Assembly (NCBI RefSeq): GCF_019097595.1
Contig: NC_080727.1
Location: 6,582,501-6,646,500, forward strand
DNA from: Hemibagrus wyckioides
Lineage: Eukaryota > Chordata > Actinopteri > Siluriformes > Bagridae
DNA: 64,000 nt
Direction of reading: 5' to 3'
Shown here: positions 11,044 through 43,128 of the stretch, piece after piece
Position numbering within the stretch: position 1 is the stretch's first letter
Layout of the letters: each line of letters starts with the position of its first letter
Program-made: the position numbers and the translations under genes
Notes under the pieces: model-generated
The model's input: only the letters and a program-made list of their open reading frames with translations
The model's database searches: none
Told to the model about the DNA's origin: nothing

Positions 11044-11070
11044 ACCTGAAAGAGAGACAGAGAGATGGAT
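11044..11070 (-). other. fut7: 3' splice site just upstream of the fut7 start codon
   Basis: Read on the minus strand, a pyrimidine-rich tract ending in TTTCAG stands two bases before the ATG. The coding exon therefore probably starts at 11045 and the 5' UTR is supplied by at least one upstream exon that I cannot place. The tract doubles as a GA microsatellite on the plus strand. Confidence 0.55.
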
Positions 11071-11647
11071 ATTTGCATTAGAAACGGGCCTTTTGCATGT
11101 TTTTCTGTCTGAAATTCGATTGCTTTGTCGCGCTATGAATAATTCTCTTAACTAGAAGCTTGTGGTTTTGTCAGTGTTTCCTGCGATAAGTACTGGGTGA
11201 GATTATTAGCACATGGTCCATCAAAATGAGTAGCAGGACTCACTGGTTCACCAGGAAGTCTGTTTTTTTTTTTTGTGCTTTTAGAAATACAAACATTGCA
11301 AATATCTAGAACTAAAACAACCACCACTGTTAACTTTTTTTGCTCCATTTAATTAACTAGAGATGTGCATGGGATTGTTTTTCATGCAGTTGTTGCCAGA
11401 TTGTGCCAGAGACCTTCTCCGGACGACGTGTGAAATATGAACACTACTTTTCAGCCTAGCTGTCTTCTACTTGTGCCTGAAAATCTGACTCATCATCTGT
11501 TCGGTTCTGAGTAATGTGGTCATTTTCCCACAATGAACCAATAAACAGGTGGAAAATCAAATTCTTTTCTGTATTTCAGTAGCAAGATACATACAGTAGA
11601 GGCTTCTTGTTAGGTGTTTGACACAAAATTTCGTGTCATAATCTACA

Positions 11648-11671
11648 AGTCTCTAAAACTCTTTAGAGACT
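11648..11671. repeat. Perfect 10-bp inverted repeat with 4-nt loop
   Basis: AGTCTCTAAA and its exact reverse complement TTTAGAGACT are separated by ACTC. There is no T or U tract behind it of the kind that would suggest a Pol III terminator, and the stem is too short for a miRNA precursor. Confidence 0.85.
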
Positions 11672-12303
11672 CTTAGTTCTGAAAAAAGAGCTAAAGCTCT
11701 TAATGAGGCATGAGATTTTCATTCTTATTCCAGGAGTAAACAACGAATGATGTCTGCACATAGGAAAGCCTATATATTCATGAAACGCATCTCCAGCCAA
11801 TTCCTTTCTAGTAACGACATTTAGTTTTATTTTCAATGATCAGAATAGTTATACAAATAAAACAGGCACTGTTCAAGCAATCAAAAAGCTTCATCACACA
11901 AAATAACCCAAAGAGGTGTCTAAAAATGTTGTTAAAAGGTGGCTTGCAAAAGATCCCATGAAGCTGAGATTATTCAAACGGAACGTCTTGTATACAGTTC
12001 ATGCAGCTGGGTGCCAGTGCTGTGTGAGAGAGCTTACCTGGCCAAGCTGGTGGTTTCTCTGTGAAGATGCTGCATGAGGCACTGAATGTTCTGAATGTCA
12101 AGAGTGCATTAGTCAGACTGTGTCAGTGTTATGTGGAAACAAGGTGGAGGGAAGAGCTGTCACATACAGCAGGCAACTACAGAGAAACAAGCGTTTCCTG
12201 TTATCGCACTTATTTCAAGCTGTCTTTCCCATTTTCTCCTCCCCTTCTCAGTTTTACCCAATATCGCCTCAAATTTGATGAAACACCTCAGAAAGTCAGT
12301 GAC

Positions 12304-12360
12304 ATACAGAGATAGAGAAAGAGAGAGAGAGAAGGAATGAGAGAGAGAGAAAGAGAGAAT
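12304..12360. repeat. (GA)n imperfect microsatellite
   Basis: GA/GAAA-rich simple repeat. Confidence 0.85.
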
Positions 12361-13743
12361 GAAACGCATGCAAATGAGATTGTGGTGATTTTTTGAATCC
12401 AACAAGAGCTGTTTTGAGAATGATGTGGTTTGGATCGCTCACAGAGTACCATGTTTCTCATCTCGGCTCTGTACTGCTGTGATAACTGAGGTTTGTGGGT
12501 TGAGGAAGCAAGCTCTGTGTTTGAAAATGAAACCAACCGGTCTGGACTTCTCGAAATTACATTTGAGAATAAAATATTCAAATAGGCTACACTGATTTCA
12601 GAACAAGGCCCGTTTGGCTCGGAGGCTTGGCTCGAACAAGCCCTTTTTAATTTATTTTGTCAGCCACATATTTTAGGGGGAAAAATGTGTTTCCACTGAG
12701 TTTTATTGCAAGAACCTGGTCAAGTGTCTGCAAAACCCCAACGCCGCTTAATACCTAGGTTCTCCCTCCCCTCCCCATAGTGACGCCCCCTGTCTGTTAG
12801 CACCATGTAAGCATTGTGGTTTCAGTAATCTCAAAAGACAGACTGACTAAACCTCAAGTCTTTCTTCACTCTCAGGACCTTAACAGATTATACAGCATCA
12901 GCCTTCCACGTGATTCATTTGGCCGCAGCTCTTATTACCTCACAAAGATCTGCTCCTGCAGCATATCATTGAGTGAGTGAGTGAAGTGAGACTACAATTA
13001 AATCTGCTAGCATTCCCAGACTGAAGCACACTTCTCCAAAGCATGCATGGGATGAATGATCATGAGTCATCACAGTACTTCATGACACGTGCCTCCTTTT
13101 CCTGTTTGTATTTGTTCACGAAACTTCAATAAGCTGCTGTCATGAATGGGTTTAAATTAAAAAAACAATTATCAGGGAGCTGATTAGCTGCTACTTAGCT
13201 ATAAAGGGTTATTTACATTTTAAAATACAACAATATAAACCCAAACGTGATTTCAGCCAACACCTTCTCGAACAACCTTCCGGGTTCATCAACCCTGCCC
13301 CGTTTCGAATGACGCAAAGGTCACGCGACACACGTTACGCCTGGCTGTCTGGCCACGCCCCTTCTGTCTGGCCACAGGTGTACAATGTCTACTCTCCACA
13401 AGCCTACTTCATAGTAATATTGACATGTAGGGAGAAAAAAGAAAGCTAATATTGTTTGCATATAAATATTAAGTATATACTGCTATTAAGTTCATGTATA
13501 CGTTTCTGACCATTGTTTCTGTAGTGAAATTGTTTTAGGTTCAATTTTCTGATAATATAAAAGACAATTGATTGGAAGCTAATTTGTATATTTACACACA
13601 CACACACACACTGAAGTACACTTCACAAAGTCCCACAGTATACTTAGATAAACACAAAGCAGCTAAAAGGATAGATATAAAGTGAAAAAGTATGATTCTG
13701 GATTGAACTCAAGTAGACATATGGGCGTATATACTCAGCAAAA

Positions 13744-14190
13744 CACTTTGTTAGAAACACCTTTATACATAATCCATAATACTGGTCATAGAGTTGGTGG
13801 TTGGTGCCAGACAGGCTCGTTTGCACTTTAGAGAATATAATATCTGGGATTTTAACACAAAGTGCTCGCTAGACTTTACCCAGAATGTTGTGAAAGCAAC
13901 CAATCAACCAAAAAAAAATAAAAAATCCCCAAACCATCCAGTGAGTGTCAGTTCTGTGGGTTGAATTATCTTCTTGATGACAGAGATCAGATAAGATTTG
14001 CCAGACTGGTTAGAGCTGTCAGAAAGGTAACAGTTACTCAAAACATCACTTTGTACCATACCACCATCTTGAGCAGATAAGCTTACAATACCTTGAGGTC
14101 GATGGAATACAACAGACCATGCTGCCATTTCAGAAGACCGCATCAGCCTCACAGCCACGATCACACGAATCTGAGGTTTTCTGGCCGTGA
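13744..14190 (+). mobile_element. Tc1-like transposon relic (AGGAACACC-end family)
   Basis: The segment starts with a degraded form of the CACTTTATTAGGAACACCT terminus and continues through decayed internal landmarks (GTTGGTGCCAGAC, then GGGATTTTAACAC, then AGATAAGATTTGCCAGACTGG). The same family occurs near 54.2 and 57.9 kb. It carries many stops and indels and cannot make transposase. The inner boundary is approximate. Confidence 0.55.
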
Positions 14191-15924
14191 TCTGCCCATC
14201 TTCAGCTCTTTGGTTGAAGTATGGCTGACTGAATAATTGCATGAATGAGCAGGGCTTCAGATCGAGATGAAGTTCCTGTATAAAACCTTTCTAGACAGGA
14301 AACAACTAAAGTCACACTGTATTTTTAAAACACATTATTCAAAAAATAATTTTACATTTTTATTTTATTTTTTTGCTGCATTCACAACCCCAAATCTCAT
14401 CAATCTAGATGATCAACATTTATGAAAGCTTGAATTTTCATTTCGAAAAAATATGTTTTCTTAAGAATTTAACTTTCCAACAAGCTGGATTGTAAAAGTC
14501 TTGAAAAAAGTAAACATTAAAATTCTCACATCATATCTCACATCAAATATTTTTTTCCATATAATAATCATATAATAATTTTTTTCATTTTTTTCAATAC
14601 AAAGTATTTTAGGGAACCCATATGGACTCTATAGAGATACATGTGATAATACTATATATATATATATATAGTGATAAAATGGTTTTTTCAGTTTTTTCTT
14701 TGTAGAATTCTAGATATAATTATAAATATAATATTCTAGAATTTTGGCTTTATAATGCTTGTACATTTATATATGTTTAGCTATACAAAGCGTTGTGTGC
14801 ATAAATAAAGGGACATTTTGGGGGAAAAAAGATCTACCAGCTGGATGCGGACGATTGTGATAGCTATTGTTTAAAAACGATCCGTAGTGTCTTGCCTAAT
14901 GCACGAATCATGCATGTTTCTACTTGTATGTTGGTTTATGTTAATGTATCTGATTTATGCTGTCACACCTCACTGCTGAGTCACTCTTTCCTTCTACATC
15001 CAGCTCATGCGTTTCCCTAGGTTTCGTGTACCAAATGAGACAGCTGCTAGAAATGTAGAAACTGCTGCGCCTGCACCCGCGAAAGGCCGCCGTTGAAATC
15101 GCAGTAACAGATTACAGGCGTCTCTGCAAGATCTCTCGCTTTCACACGGCGGCATAGTTTGTTTCATGTAAGAGCTTACATCACCGACAGCTCCTCGTCT
15201 CCAGTTTTACCTCAGGAGTTGCAAAGCAATGACGTGTATGTAGGAATCTGCTCTGTATTTTGCCTGCAGTTTGGTGTCAGGTTACACAGGATGGTTATCT
15301 ACGCTGGCATCAACCACTATGGAAAGCCATGTGTATTATCATATTATCATGTCTTCCGTATACGTCACTAAAAGATGTCATACAGATAACACAAATCACT
15401 TCCAACAGGTTCAAAGCTCTGACAATGACAATACGGGGGATGATGAACATTAGCTGTAAAAGCTTTAATATTTGTTCCTCTCCATGCACCAGTGTCTTTC
15501 TTTGTGGCAATGTTGTGACAGAGAGGAGGAAGACAGTAAAAGTGCACTGATATGTCTTAAGGCAAGTCAGTGACTGGAGCTAGAGTGAGAGAATGAGACA
15601 GGTTGGACAGGTCAGTCCAGTGGGCAGGTATTCTGAATGCTCATCGGGTGTGGTAAGAGACAGACGGAGAAGAGATTCAGACAGAAACTAGCAAGATAGA
15701 GAGCTGTGTATTGCTTGAAAAAGGTTATTTTGCCATTTTGAATTTGCTTTGCGAAGGGTTTTGAACAGATCGATCCTAAAGGAATACCGTTTGACTACGA
15801 TCCTTGGACTTGAGTGGATGATTGGGCCTTCTGGGACTCAGTGATGTAAACATTGCTATTTGGTTGGCTAGTTAAGGTTTGACAGCAGTAAGACCACAGG
15901 AGGTGAGGACGCACAACCAGAGAC
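14191..15924. other. AT-rich DNA and clic3 5' region
   Basis: 14300-14830 is very AT-rich, with a TA run near 14653-14672 and an AT-rich inverted repeat around 14706-14745. About 15050-15150 is richer in CpG, which could mark a promoter. 15550-15924 is purine-rich and probably holds the clic3 5' UTR. No other gene is seen. Confidence 0.4.
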
Positions 15925-18900
15925 ATGGCAGAGGCACCAAAGATTGAACTCTTCATCAAGGTCAGACATCTTTCTGGCATGCTTTTGTATTTTTTCTGTT
16001 TTTAGTACATTTAGACCATGCTAGATTGACTACTTTTGTCATGTTAAATGGATAGAATTGTATGGATAGAATAAAAATTTCTTTAAAAGACTTAAAACTT
16101 GTTTCAAGACTTTCAAGAACCTGGTGTAAAAACCTGCACTTCCTGGGGCAAAATCACACAATTTATCAACAAAATTTGGAATGACTAAGCTCTGGAAAAG
16201 ACAGAAGACTCCAAAGAGGAAGAAGCCTCTTACTCACTACACCCATTTTAGTGTTAAACATCAGTTTTTGTTTCCTCCACAGGCAAGTGATGATGGTGAA
16301 GGAGTTGGCAACTGTCCATTCTGCCAGCGGCTCTTCATGATTCTCTGGCTTAAAGGGGTTAATTTTACCCTCACCACAGTTGACATGAAGAGGTGAGAGC
16401 ATTAGTGTTAGCTACCCAACCATGCTATCAGCAATCGTCCGCCCTAGTTTAGTCCCAGCCCTGATCTTTCACTTGGAATCTATTCTGAAAGGAAATCTCT
16501 GGAATCGAACCATTAATGGTTCCCCCAGAGGTCAAACTGAAGAACCCATTTAGGTGCTAGATGTCTTCTTTCCTTCTTAAGAATGAACCAAGTGATCAGA
16601 AAACCTCTTCCTGGAGGTAAATCCACTTTTATTCTTGGAAGAAAGGTACTAGTCTGTGATCTCAACATTCAAACACTAGTCATTGGGGTGGTACCCTTGA
16701 GAGTCACCTTTTTTCATCTTACAAAACATCTCCTCAATAGCTCCCTAAAGGGGTTTCACTTAGAACCTGTTAGGAAACTCTACATAGCCCTATATTGGAT
16801 CATCAGTGAGACAAACCAAAGAAACCTTTAAAGTAGTAAAATTTATTTCTAAAGAATTCCCCCCACTGATCCCTTCTTGTCAGCTAAACAGTATTCTCTA
16901 TGAACGTAGATCACCAGATAATGTACTTTTTCTACTTCCTTAAATGTTTGTTTTACTTTAAGAACCTATTATAAAACTCTATGTTGTAGGGTCCTATATT
17001 GAATCTTTAATGGTTACCCCGGTGGAGCAAACCAAAAGAACCCTTTACAGTGGTAGATTTGATCATTTCTTTGTGAAAGAATGTAGCCATTGGTCACCAT
17101 GCGCCACTTTCAAGCTTATAAGGTACACACAACTTAGCATTTAATAGCATTTGGTACCGTCGAAAGGGTATGCTATGGTTAATTTACCTTAAAAATTCTC
17201 AAGAGTTTTTGATTATTGAATGTAGTAGCTTCCTAATGGGAACCTACATGTAATCTTGTACTGGTGAAAAAAAACCAGTTACAGGATTCTAAACGGAACC
17301 ATTAAGTTTTGTTACAGGGGAACCGAGGGAACTCTTTAAGCACAACATTATTTTCTATGTATTTATTAATTGAAAAAGAAGTGTATTGTACCTTGAGGAC
17401 CTTTGCATTAAGATTTCTGGGACTAAATATACCAATGTAATTAACTTCCCAAAAGAATTCTCTACAAAGGTAGATTGACATGGCCAAAAACATGGTTTGT
17501 GACTTTTAAGGGTCAAACTGAAGAATGTCCGGTGCTAGATTTAATATTTTTCTAAGAATTAATCCACCATTCCTGTTCCTGGGGGCAGATTGAATCAGCG
17601 GTCAGTCTGGTGAAACAAGTACCATTCAATTGCTTCTTCTTTTTTTTTTCTGTAGAGCTCCAGAGGTTCTGAAGGACCTTGCACCAGGCTCACAGCCCCC
17701 ATTCCTCCTTTATAACGGAGAGGTACGCACTGACACTAACAAGATCGAAGAGTTTCTGGAAGAGACTTTGGCACCTCCACAGTGAGTTTCACCTTGCAGC
17801 ATTAGGGGAAAGTGTCGTATCTTACTGGTTGCATTCTTAAATGCATGTCATACATTACAGTGAGGATGTTGTATGCCAGCATTAGTGACAAGATCTTTAC
17901 GATTGTATGATTTTTCCGATAAAAGATCATATCATGTTGGCATGTTTGTCATTCTAGATATCCTAAACTGTGCTGTCGCTACAAGGAGTCTAACAGTGCT
18001 GGTGATGATATCTTCCACAAGTTCTCTGCTTACATCAAAAACCCCAACCCTGGACTTAATGACAGTGAGAAATTGTTCCCCTAAATGGGATTTGTGTGTG
18101 TGTGTGTGTGTGTGTGTTTTATATGGACCAAATGTCCACACAAGGATATACATGTATATATTTAAATAATATCTAACAGCTTTGCAAGATTTGGGGTTCC
18201 CACATGGAAAACCTTTTTCCTTTTGGTTTCTGAGGTATTAAGGCTAAGGTTAGGGTTAGGTTTAGGTGTAGGCATAGCATTAATTAGCTGCAATAATCAC
18301 TATGCCAGTGGGAGGTCCTTACAGAGATAATATGAAAAATATGCCTGGGTGTGTGTACAGACAAGTCCTAAACTGTACAAATAACTGGAATAAATTGGAC
18401 TGGGGAAAGTGTAAGGCGTTATAGACTGGAGCATTAGCATGCTTTGCAGCATGTATAAAAATGCTGAGCAGTTAGCCTTATTTGATTTTGGATCGAGATG
18501 GAAAGAAGAATATTCTTTGGAAAATGGCGTCACATAGACTGCTCAACTGGCTGCGTTTCAATAAAAACATTGGCTAAAGTGACATCAGGAAAGCCGCAGG
18601 AAAGCTTTAATGCACCTTGGTGTAGATTCTACAAGTCAGGAGCACCGTTTTAATAGGAATTGTGGTTGAATATGCACGTTTAATGACTATGATTTGTAAA
18701 TAAATAAATAAAAACAACTCTTCAGATGACTAGATGACTGAACAGTCCATTTACTACGGCTGTAGTAACATTACAGTGCATAAACCACTGGTCACAGCTT
18801 TGACAGCACAGTGGTGCTAAAACCACAGTTAGTTAACGATAGTTAAATATACAGTTAAATATAGCACAGTGGAAAAAACAAAGTGTGGATTCATGTGTCA

Positions 18901-20569
18901 TCTTTTACCGTACTGTTGATGACTGCAAGCACATGTGTTGTGTATATCAATAGAGCAATGCAGGTCTGAAGGCTGGACCCCTACACTGAGGCTGTCTTAT
19001 GCTGTGGCACTATTTGGGATCACTTGTCCTTTTAGATGGAAGGGTATCAATCCTCTAGGTTGATAAGGTTTGATTGACATGTAAATGTAAATCATATGCA
19101 GCTTTATTTGGTCACAAGGTTCAACTGAACTGCGCTCTAGGGGGACTGGCATGTCAGAGATCGCTCCACCTTCAAATGAATGGAAATGTGAATATATTTT
19201 TTTAAAAATGGTGTTCCAGATTTGTTAAATCTATGCCAAGGCAGCTAGTTGTGACCCCAAATCTTACTAATATACTTTATACAGGTATTTCCTTTAATTA
19301 TCTATATACATATTAGTCTCATTTGTATGTATTTCCAGTGCTGGAAAAGAAATTTCTGAAGAGCCTGATGAAGCTGGATCAGTACTTGCTCACCCCTCTT
19401 CCATACGAGTTGGATAAGAACCCAAATCTGACTCAATCCAGCCGAACCTACCTGGATGGAGATTCGCTCACTCTCGCTGACTGCAACCTTCTTCCCAAAC
19501 TACATATCGTAAAGGTTCGAAACATTATGCCTTTTATTATTATGTCGTAATAGTGGCTCAGTGGTTACGGGTCTAGATTCTAAGTACTACAAAGCTATTA
19601 TTAGATCCCTGAACACATCCTTCAGCCATTTTCTGAAGAATGTAAACACTGGCACTCCTGGGATTGGAACCTGGACCTTCTGATCGCTAGTTACTCAGCA
19701 AAACAAGCACTGCCCCTTTCGATGCTATTCACAGACCTTCATCATCCAAAATATATGCCAAAAATCAGCCAATCAGCATAGCAGTCTGAAATGATTGACA
19801 GCATTTTGGCGCCTCCGATATGAACTAACACCTTCTGGAAGCCCCGCCCTCTTCCCCCTGTCTCATATAATCAGTAGAGATCAAAATCACCTTCACTGGA
19901 ATGTCCAATCTAACACTTTATAAATGATTTGAATGGTAATGTATATATATATATTGGAGTGAGTTTATATACAGGGTATTACGGTAACCACAACATGCTA
20001 TGGGCAAAAAATTGCTTAACTAAACCAGTTGAATGGCAGTTTTTTTTTCTTTTTACCCCCAAGCACCTGTTGGTTACAATAAACTCCTTTGTATAGCACA
20101 TTGCAGTTTCAACCATTGAGTTGAAAGGACTATATAAAAAAACGGCATCCCCACTGTCCTCAATGTGACTGTATATTATTCCTTTTAGGCAGGGCTGTAT
20201 TCATTTCAACCTGTAGTGTGTAGTATTTCTTATACACCCCATGCATTGGTGTAAACAAAACCATATGCCCATATATGCTATAAACCAGTCTGTTTGTGTA
20301 TACTGACTGTTAATGTTGTATATAATCACAATATACTCACTATGCCTGACTGAATTACACTTATCTCCTATTTTGGATGTTAACACATTGCTCTCTGTTC
20401 TCAGGTTGTGTGTAGGAAATATCGTGACTTTGGGATCCCTGCAGCCCTCACTGGTCTGTCTAAGTACCTGGAGAAAGCCTACCAGCGGGACGAGTTCTGC
20501 TACACATGCCCCAATGACGCAGAGATCCTGCTCGCCTACCACTCGGTGGCCAAATATCTCAACAAGTAG
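15925..20569 (+). CDS. clic3: Chloride intracellular channel protein 3 (CLIC3)
   Basis: Six exons join in frame: 15925-15960, 16283-16392, 17656-17781, 17958-18064, 19339-19514, 20405-20569, for 239 aa (human CLIC3 has 236). The product starts [12 protein letters not shown]. The glutaredoxin-like N domain contains [18 protein letters not shown], with Cys23 and Cys26 forming a CPFC motif; it is followed by the helical GST-C domain with the acidic foot loop ([15 protein letters not shown]), [19 protein letters not shown], and a basic VVCRKYRDF stretch. CLICs are soluble GST-fold proteins that can associate with membranes; CLIC3 has glutathione-dependent thiol oxidoreductase activity and roles in integrin recycling in mammals. 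The donor of exon 5 (GTTCGA) is weak. Paralogue choice rests on the CxxC motif and on location beside fut7. Confidence 0.95.
16480..17625. repeat. Degenerate repeat array in clic3 intron 2
   Basis: Diverged segments recur: GTCAAACTGAAGAA followed by GGTGCTAGAT and CTAAGAAT at about 16533-16585 and again at 17514-17562; and AACCT..TA..AAACTCTA..CCTATATTG with following AAACCAAA(A)GAA(A)CC at about 16764-16835 and 16964-17045. The pattern suggests an old array built from a fish interspersed repeat. Boundaries are approximate. Confidence 0.55.
18095..18360. repeat. (TG)n plus telomere-like TTAGGG-variant repeat in clic3 intron 4
   Basis: A TG run (18097-18117) is followed within 150 bp by GGTTAGGGTTAGGTTTAGG (18247-18265) and a second GTGTGTGT tract near 18350. 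This arrangement is typical of a common fish intronic repeat, not of a true interstitial telomere, since only a few hexamers are present. Confidence 0.5.
19548..19700. repeat. Probable interspersed repeat fragment in clic3 intron 5
   Basis: Contains GGCTCAGTGGTTACGGG and GGGATTGGAACCTGGACC, phrases typical of fish interspersed repeats that carry a gene-symbol-like GGTTCGAACCC core. No ends are defined. Confidence 0.3.
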
Positions 20570-20644
20570 ATCGAGTATAGCAGAGGGTAGGGTGGGGCTT
20601 GGGAATGGAGTGGTTCAGAGCAAGCCTGAATCGTATGTCTCGTA

Positions 20645-20650
20645 AATAAA
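20645..20650 (+). terminator. clic3: clic3 poly(A) signal AATAAA
   Basis: A perfect AATAAA, 76 bases after the clic3 stop codon, followed by GT-rich sequence (TGTGGTTTGTCGGTGG) about 25 bases further on that fits a downstream element. Confidence 0.85.
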
Positions 20651-21198
20651 GTTCTGTGTTAGAGGTTTCAAACCATCTGTGGTTTGTCGGTGGCGGTTCT
20701 TTTTGTACAAATGAAACATTATGTGTATTGTGAGCATTTGCTGCTTTCTTTGTTACATATTAACATGTTTGCCTATTTGTTATCATCATTTTCTCTGCAT
20801 GTGCGGAATCATTTGTCTGTACAAATTAGAGTGTAAATTCTACAAATTGAAAAAATAATGGCAACCATTTGAGGTTTTTATTGGTTCCTGGTGATTTTCT
20901 AATGGTTTGTAATAGTTACTAAAGGTATGGGTTATCACAGTGCAAATGGTCCTAATGGTTTAACTGGTGATGAGCGTGAGTGATTCTAGATGTGCAGGTG
21001 GTGCTAGATGAACCTGAAGGTGTCCTACAGGAGTCTGCTGGTCTTTCGTTCTACAGCTCGCTGTAGTAATGACGATTTAATGTACCTAATAGACATTTTT
21101 GCTTCAGTTAATCTAGACTGCAGGCTTTTATCAAGAAAGCGTTCATGGATATCGATACAGGACTTGCACACCATTAGGACACGGCAATTAAATTAATT

Positions 21199-21490
21199 GG
21201 GCGGCACAGCGACACAGCAGGAAGTGCTTGCTCTCTCACAGCTCCAGGGTTCCTGGTTTGATTTTACTGTGTCTATGTTCGCCCCATGTTCATGATGGGT
21301 TTCCTCAAAGCTCAATGTTTTTCTCCAAAAGCATGCCAGTAGGCTGATCAGCTACAGTATATGCTAAATTGCCCATAGGTGTAAAAGGATGCACGATGAA
21401 CTCCGAAAGACTGTCTTACCAGGACAGACTCCAGGTCCATGGCCACCTTCATCCTCCGAGATAAAGCAGCAACTGAAGATGAACGAATTA
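21199..21490 (+). mobile_element. tRNA-derived SINE, diverged copy 1
   Basis: It begins GGGCGGCACAG, has a B-box-like GGTTTGATT near 21255, the phrases CCCCATGTTCATG, GCATGCCAGTAGGCTGATCAG and CTAAATTGCCCATAG, and ends in GAAGATGAACGAATT. The same landmarks in the same order are present in the copies at 58.7 and 60.7 kb. This is the most diverged of the three. Confidence 0.65.
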
Positions 21491-21929
21491 ATCTATCTGA
21501 GATCTGTAAATAAATCAAGAATGAGGAAGAGTGGGAAAAAATATTTAATGTAAACCATTAGGACGAATTCTTTTAACAAGATATACATTTTATTCTGTCT
21601 TTTATTAACATTAACAAGATTACACATGCCATTCAATTCTGTGTAAGACAAAAAAAGCACTGAAGAGACTTTAAGAAATAAATAAAATGTGAATTTTAAA
21701 ATGGCGTCAGTTGAACTTTGTTCAAAATTACAAACAGATAAAGTTGGAAGCTTCATTTATCTTTATGAGCAAACTTTATGTTTGTGGATTATAACGTTTA
21801 AGAATGCCTCATGGTGGTTCGGGTTGTTGTGAGCTTTTACATCCCACCTGTATTCGTGAAACCCGACCGCCTATGGTTTTTAACGGGCTTGGTTCAAAAT
21901 GGAGTGGGAAAGAAAAATATCAGCAACTA

Positions 21930-22144
21930 GTAAACAACAACGTTTCTGATTGGCTTGTTCATACGTTAACCAGCCAATAGCGAGAGCGAACACTGTAATG
22001 TTTCTGACAGCTGAAGTAAACAGCAGTAGTGCGAAGCCCTGAAGTGGGTGAAGTTTAACAATGAAGTGAAGGATTTATAAAAGTTTACAAGAAGTTAGCA
22101 GTTACTTTCAATGTAGACATTTACTGTGTAACGTCTTTGCATTG
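21930..22144 (+). promoter_or_regulatory. Candidate pnpla7 promoter and non-coding first exon
   Basis: An inverted CCAAT box (GATTGG, 21949-21954) and a direct one (CCAAT, 21974-21978) stand 25 bp apart, the layout often bound by NF-Y. About 60-170 bp downstream is a stretch ending CATTG at 22144 followed by GTAAGT, a good donor that could splice to the acceptor at 22456, just before the ATG at 22459. The exon is inferred from these sites. Confidence 0.45.
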
Positions 22145-22458
22145 GTAAGTGCAATTTAATCCTTTTTTGGTCGAAGAGCTAACGATATACAGGGAGCTAA
22201 CGATACGGTCGTTAGGTTTATCTGAAGCTCCACAGCTAGCTACTTCTGTATGTTTGTGTTTTATTCTCAAGACAGATGTTGGATTATTCGTTAAGCTTAC
22301 TGTAACACAAATGAACTCATTTAGTGTTTGCGTATCGTGAATTAATTAGCATATTGAGATAGCATATTGAGTCTAATATCAGCTGTAATATGCTGTAAAG
22401 CTAATTAAAGCTATACGAAAATGACAGATGGTCTTGTTTTGAATCCCTGTTTGTAGAA

Positions 22459-43128
<20,670 letters not shown>

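Larger units (their letters stand above)
11071..13743. other. fut7-clic3 intergenic DNA, first part
   Basis: No gene is recognised. It contains a perfect 10-bp hairpin (11648-11671), a GA-rich microsatellite (12304-12360), an octamer at 12367-12374, and a CTCF-like GCCCCCTG core near 12784-12791. A non-coding 5' exon of fut7 may lie in it. Confidence 0.4.

Noticed and set aside
18247..18265. True interstitial telomere
   Set aside because: Only about three TTAGGG-like units are present, within what looks like a dispersed repeat.
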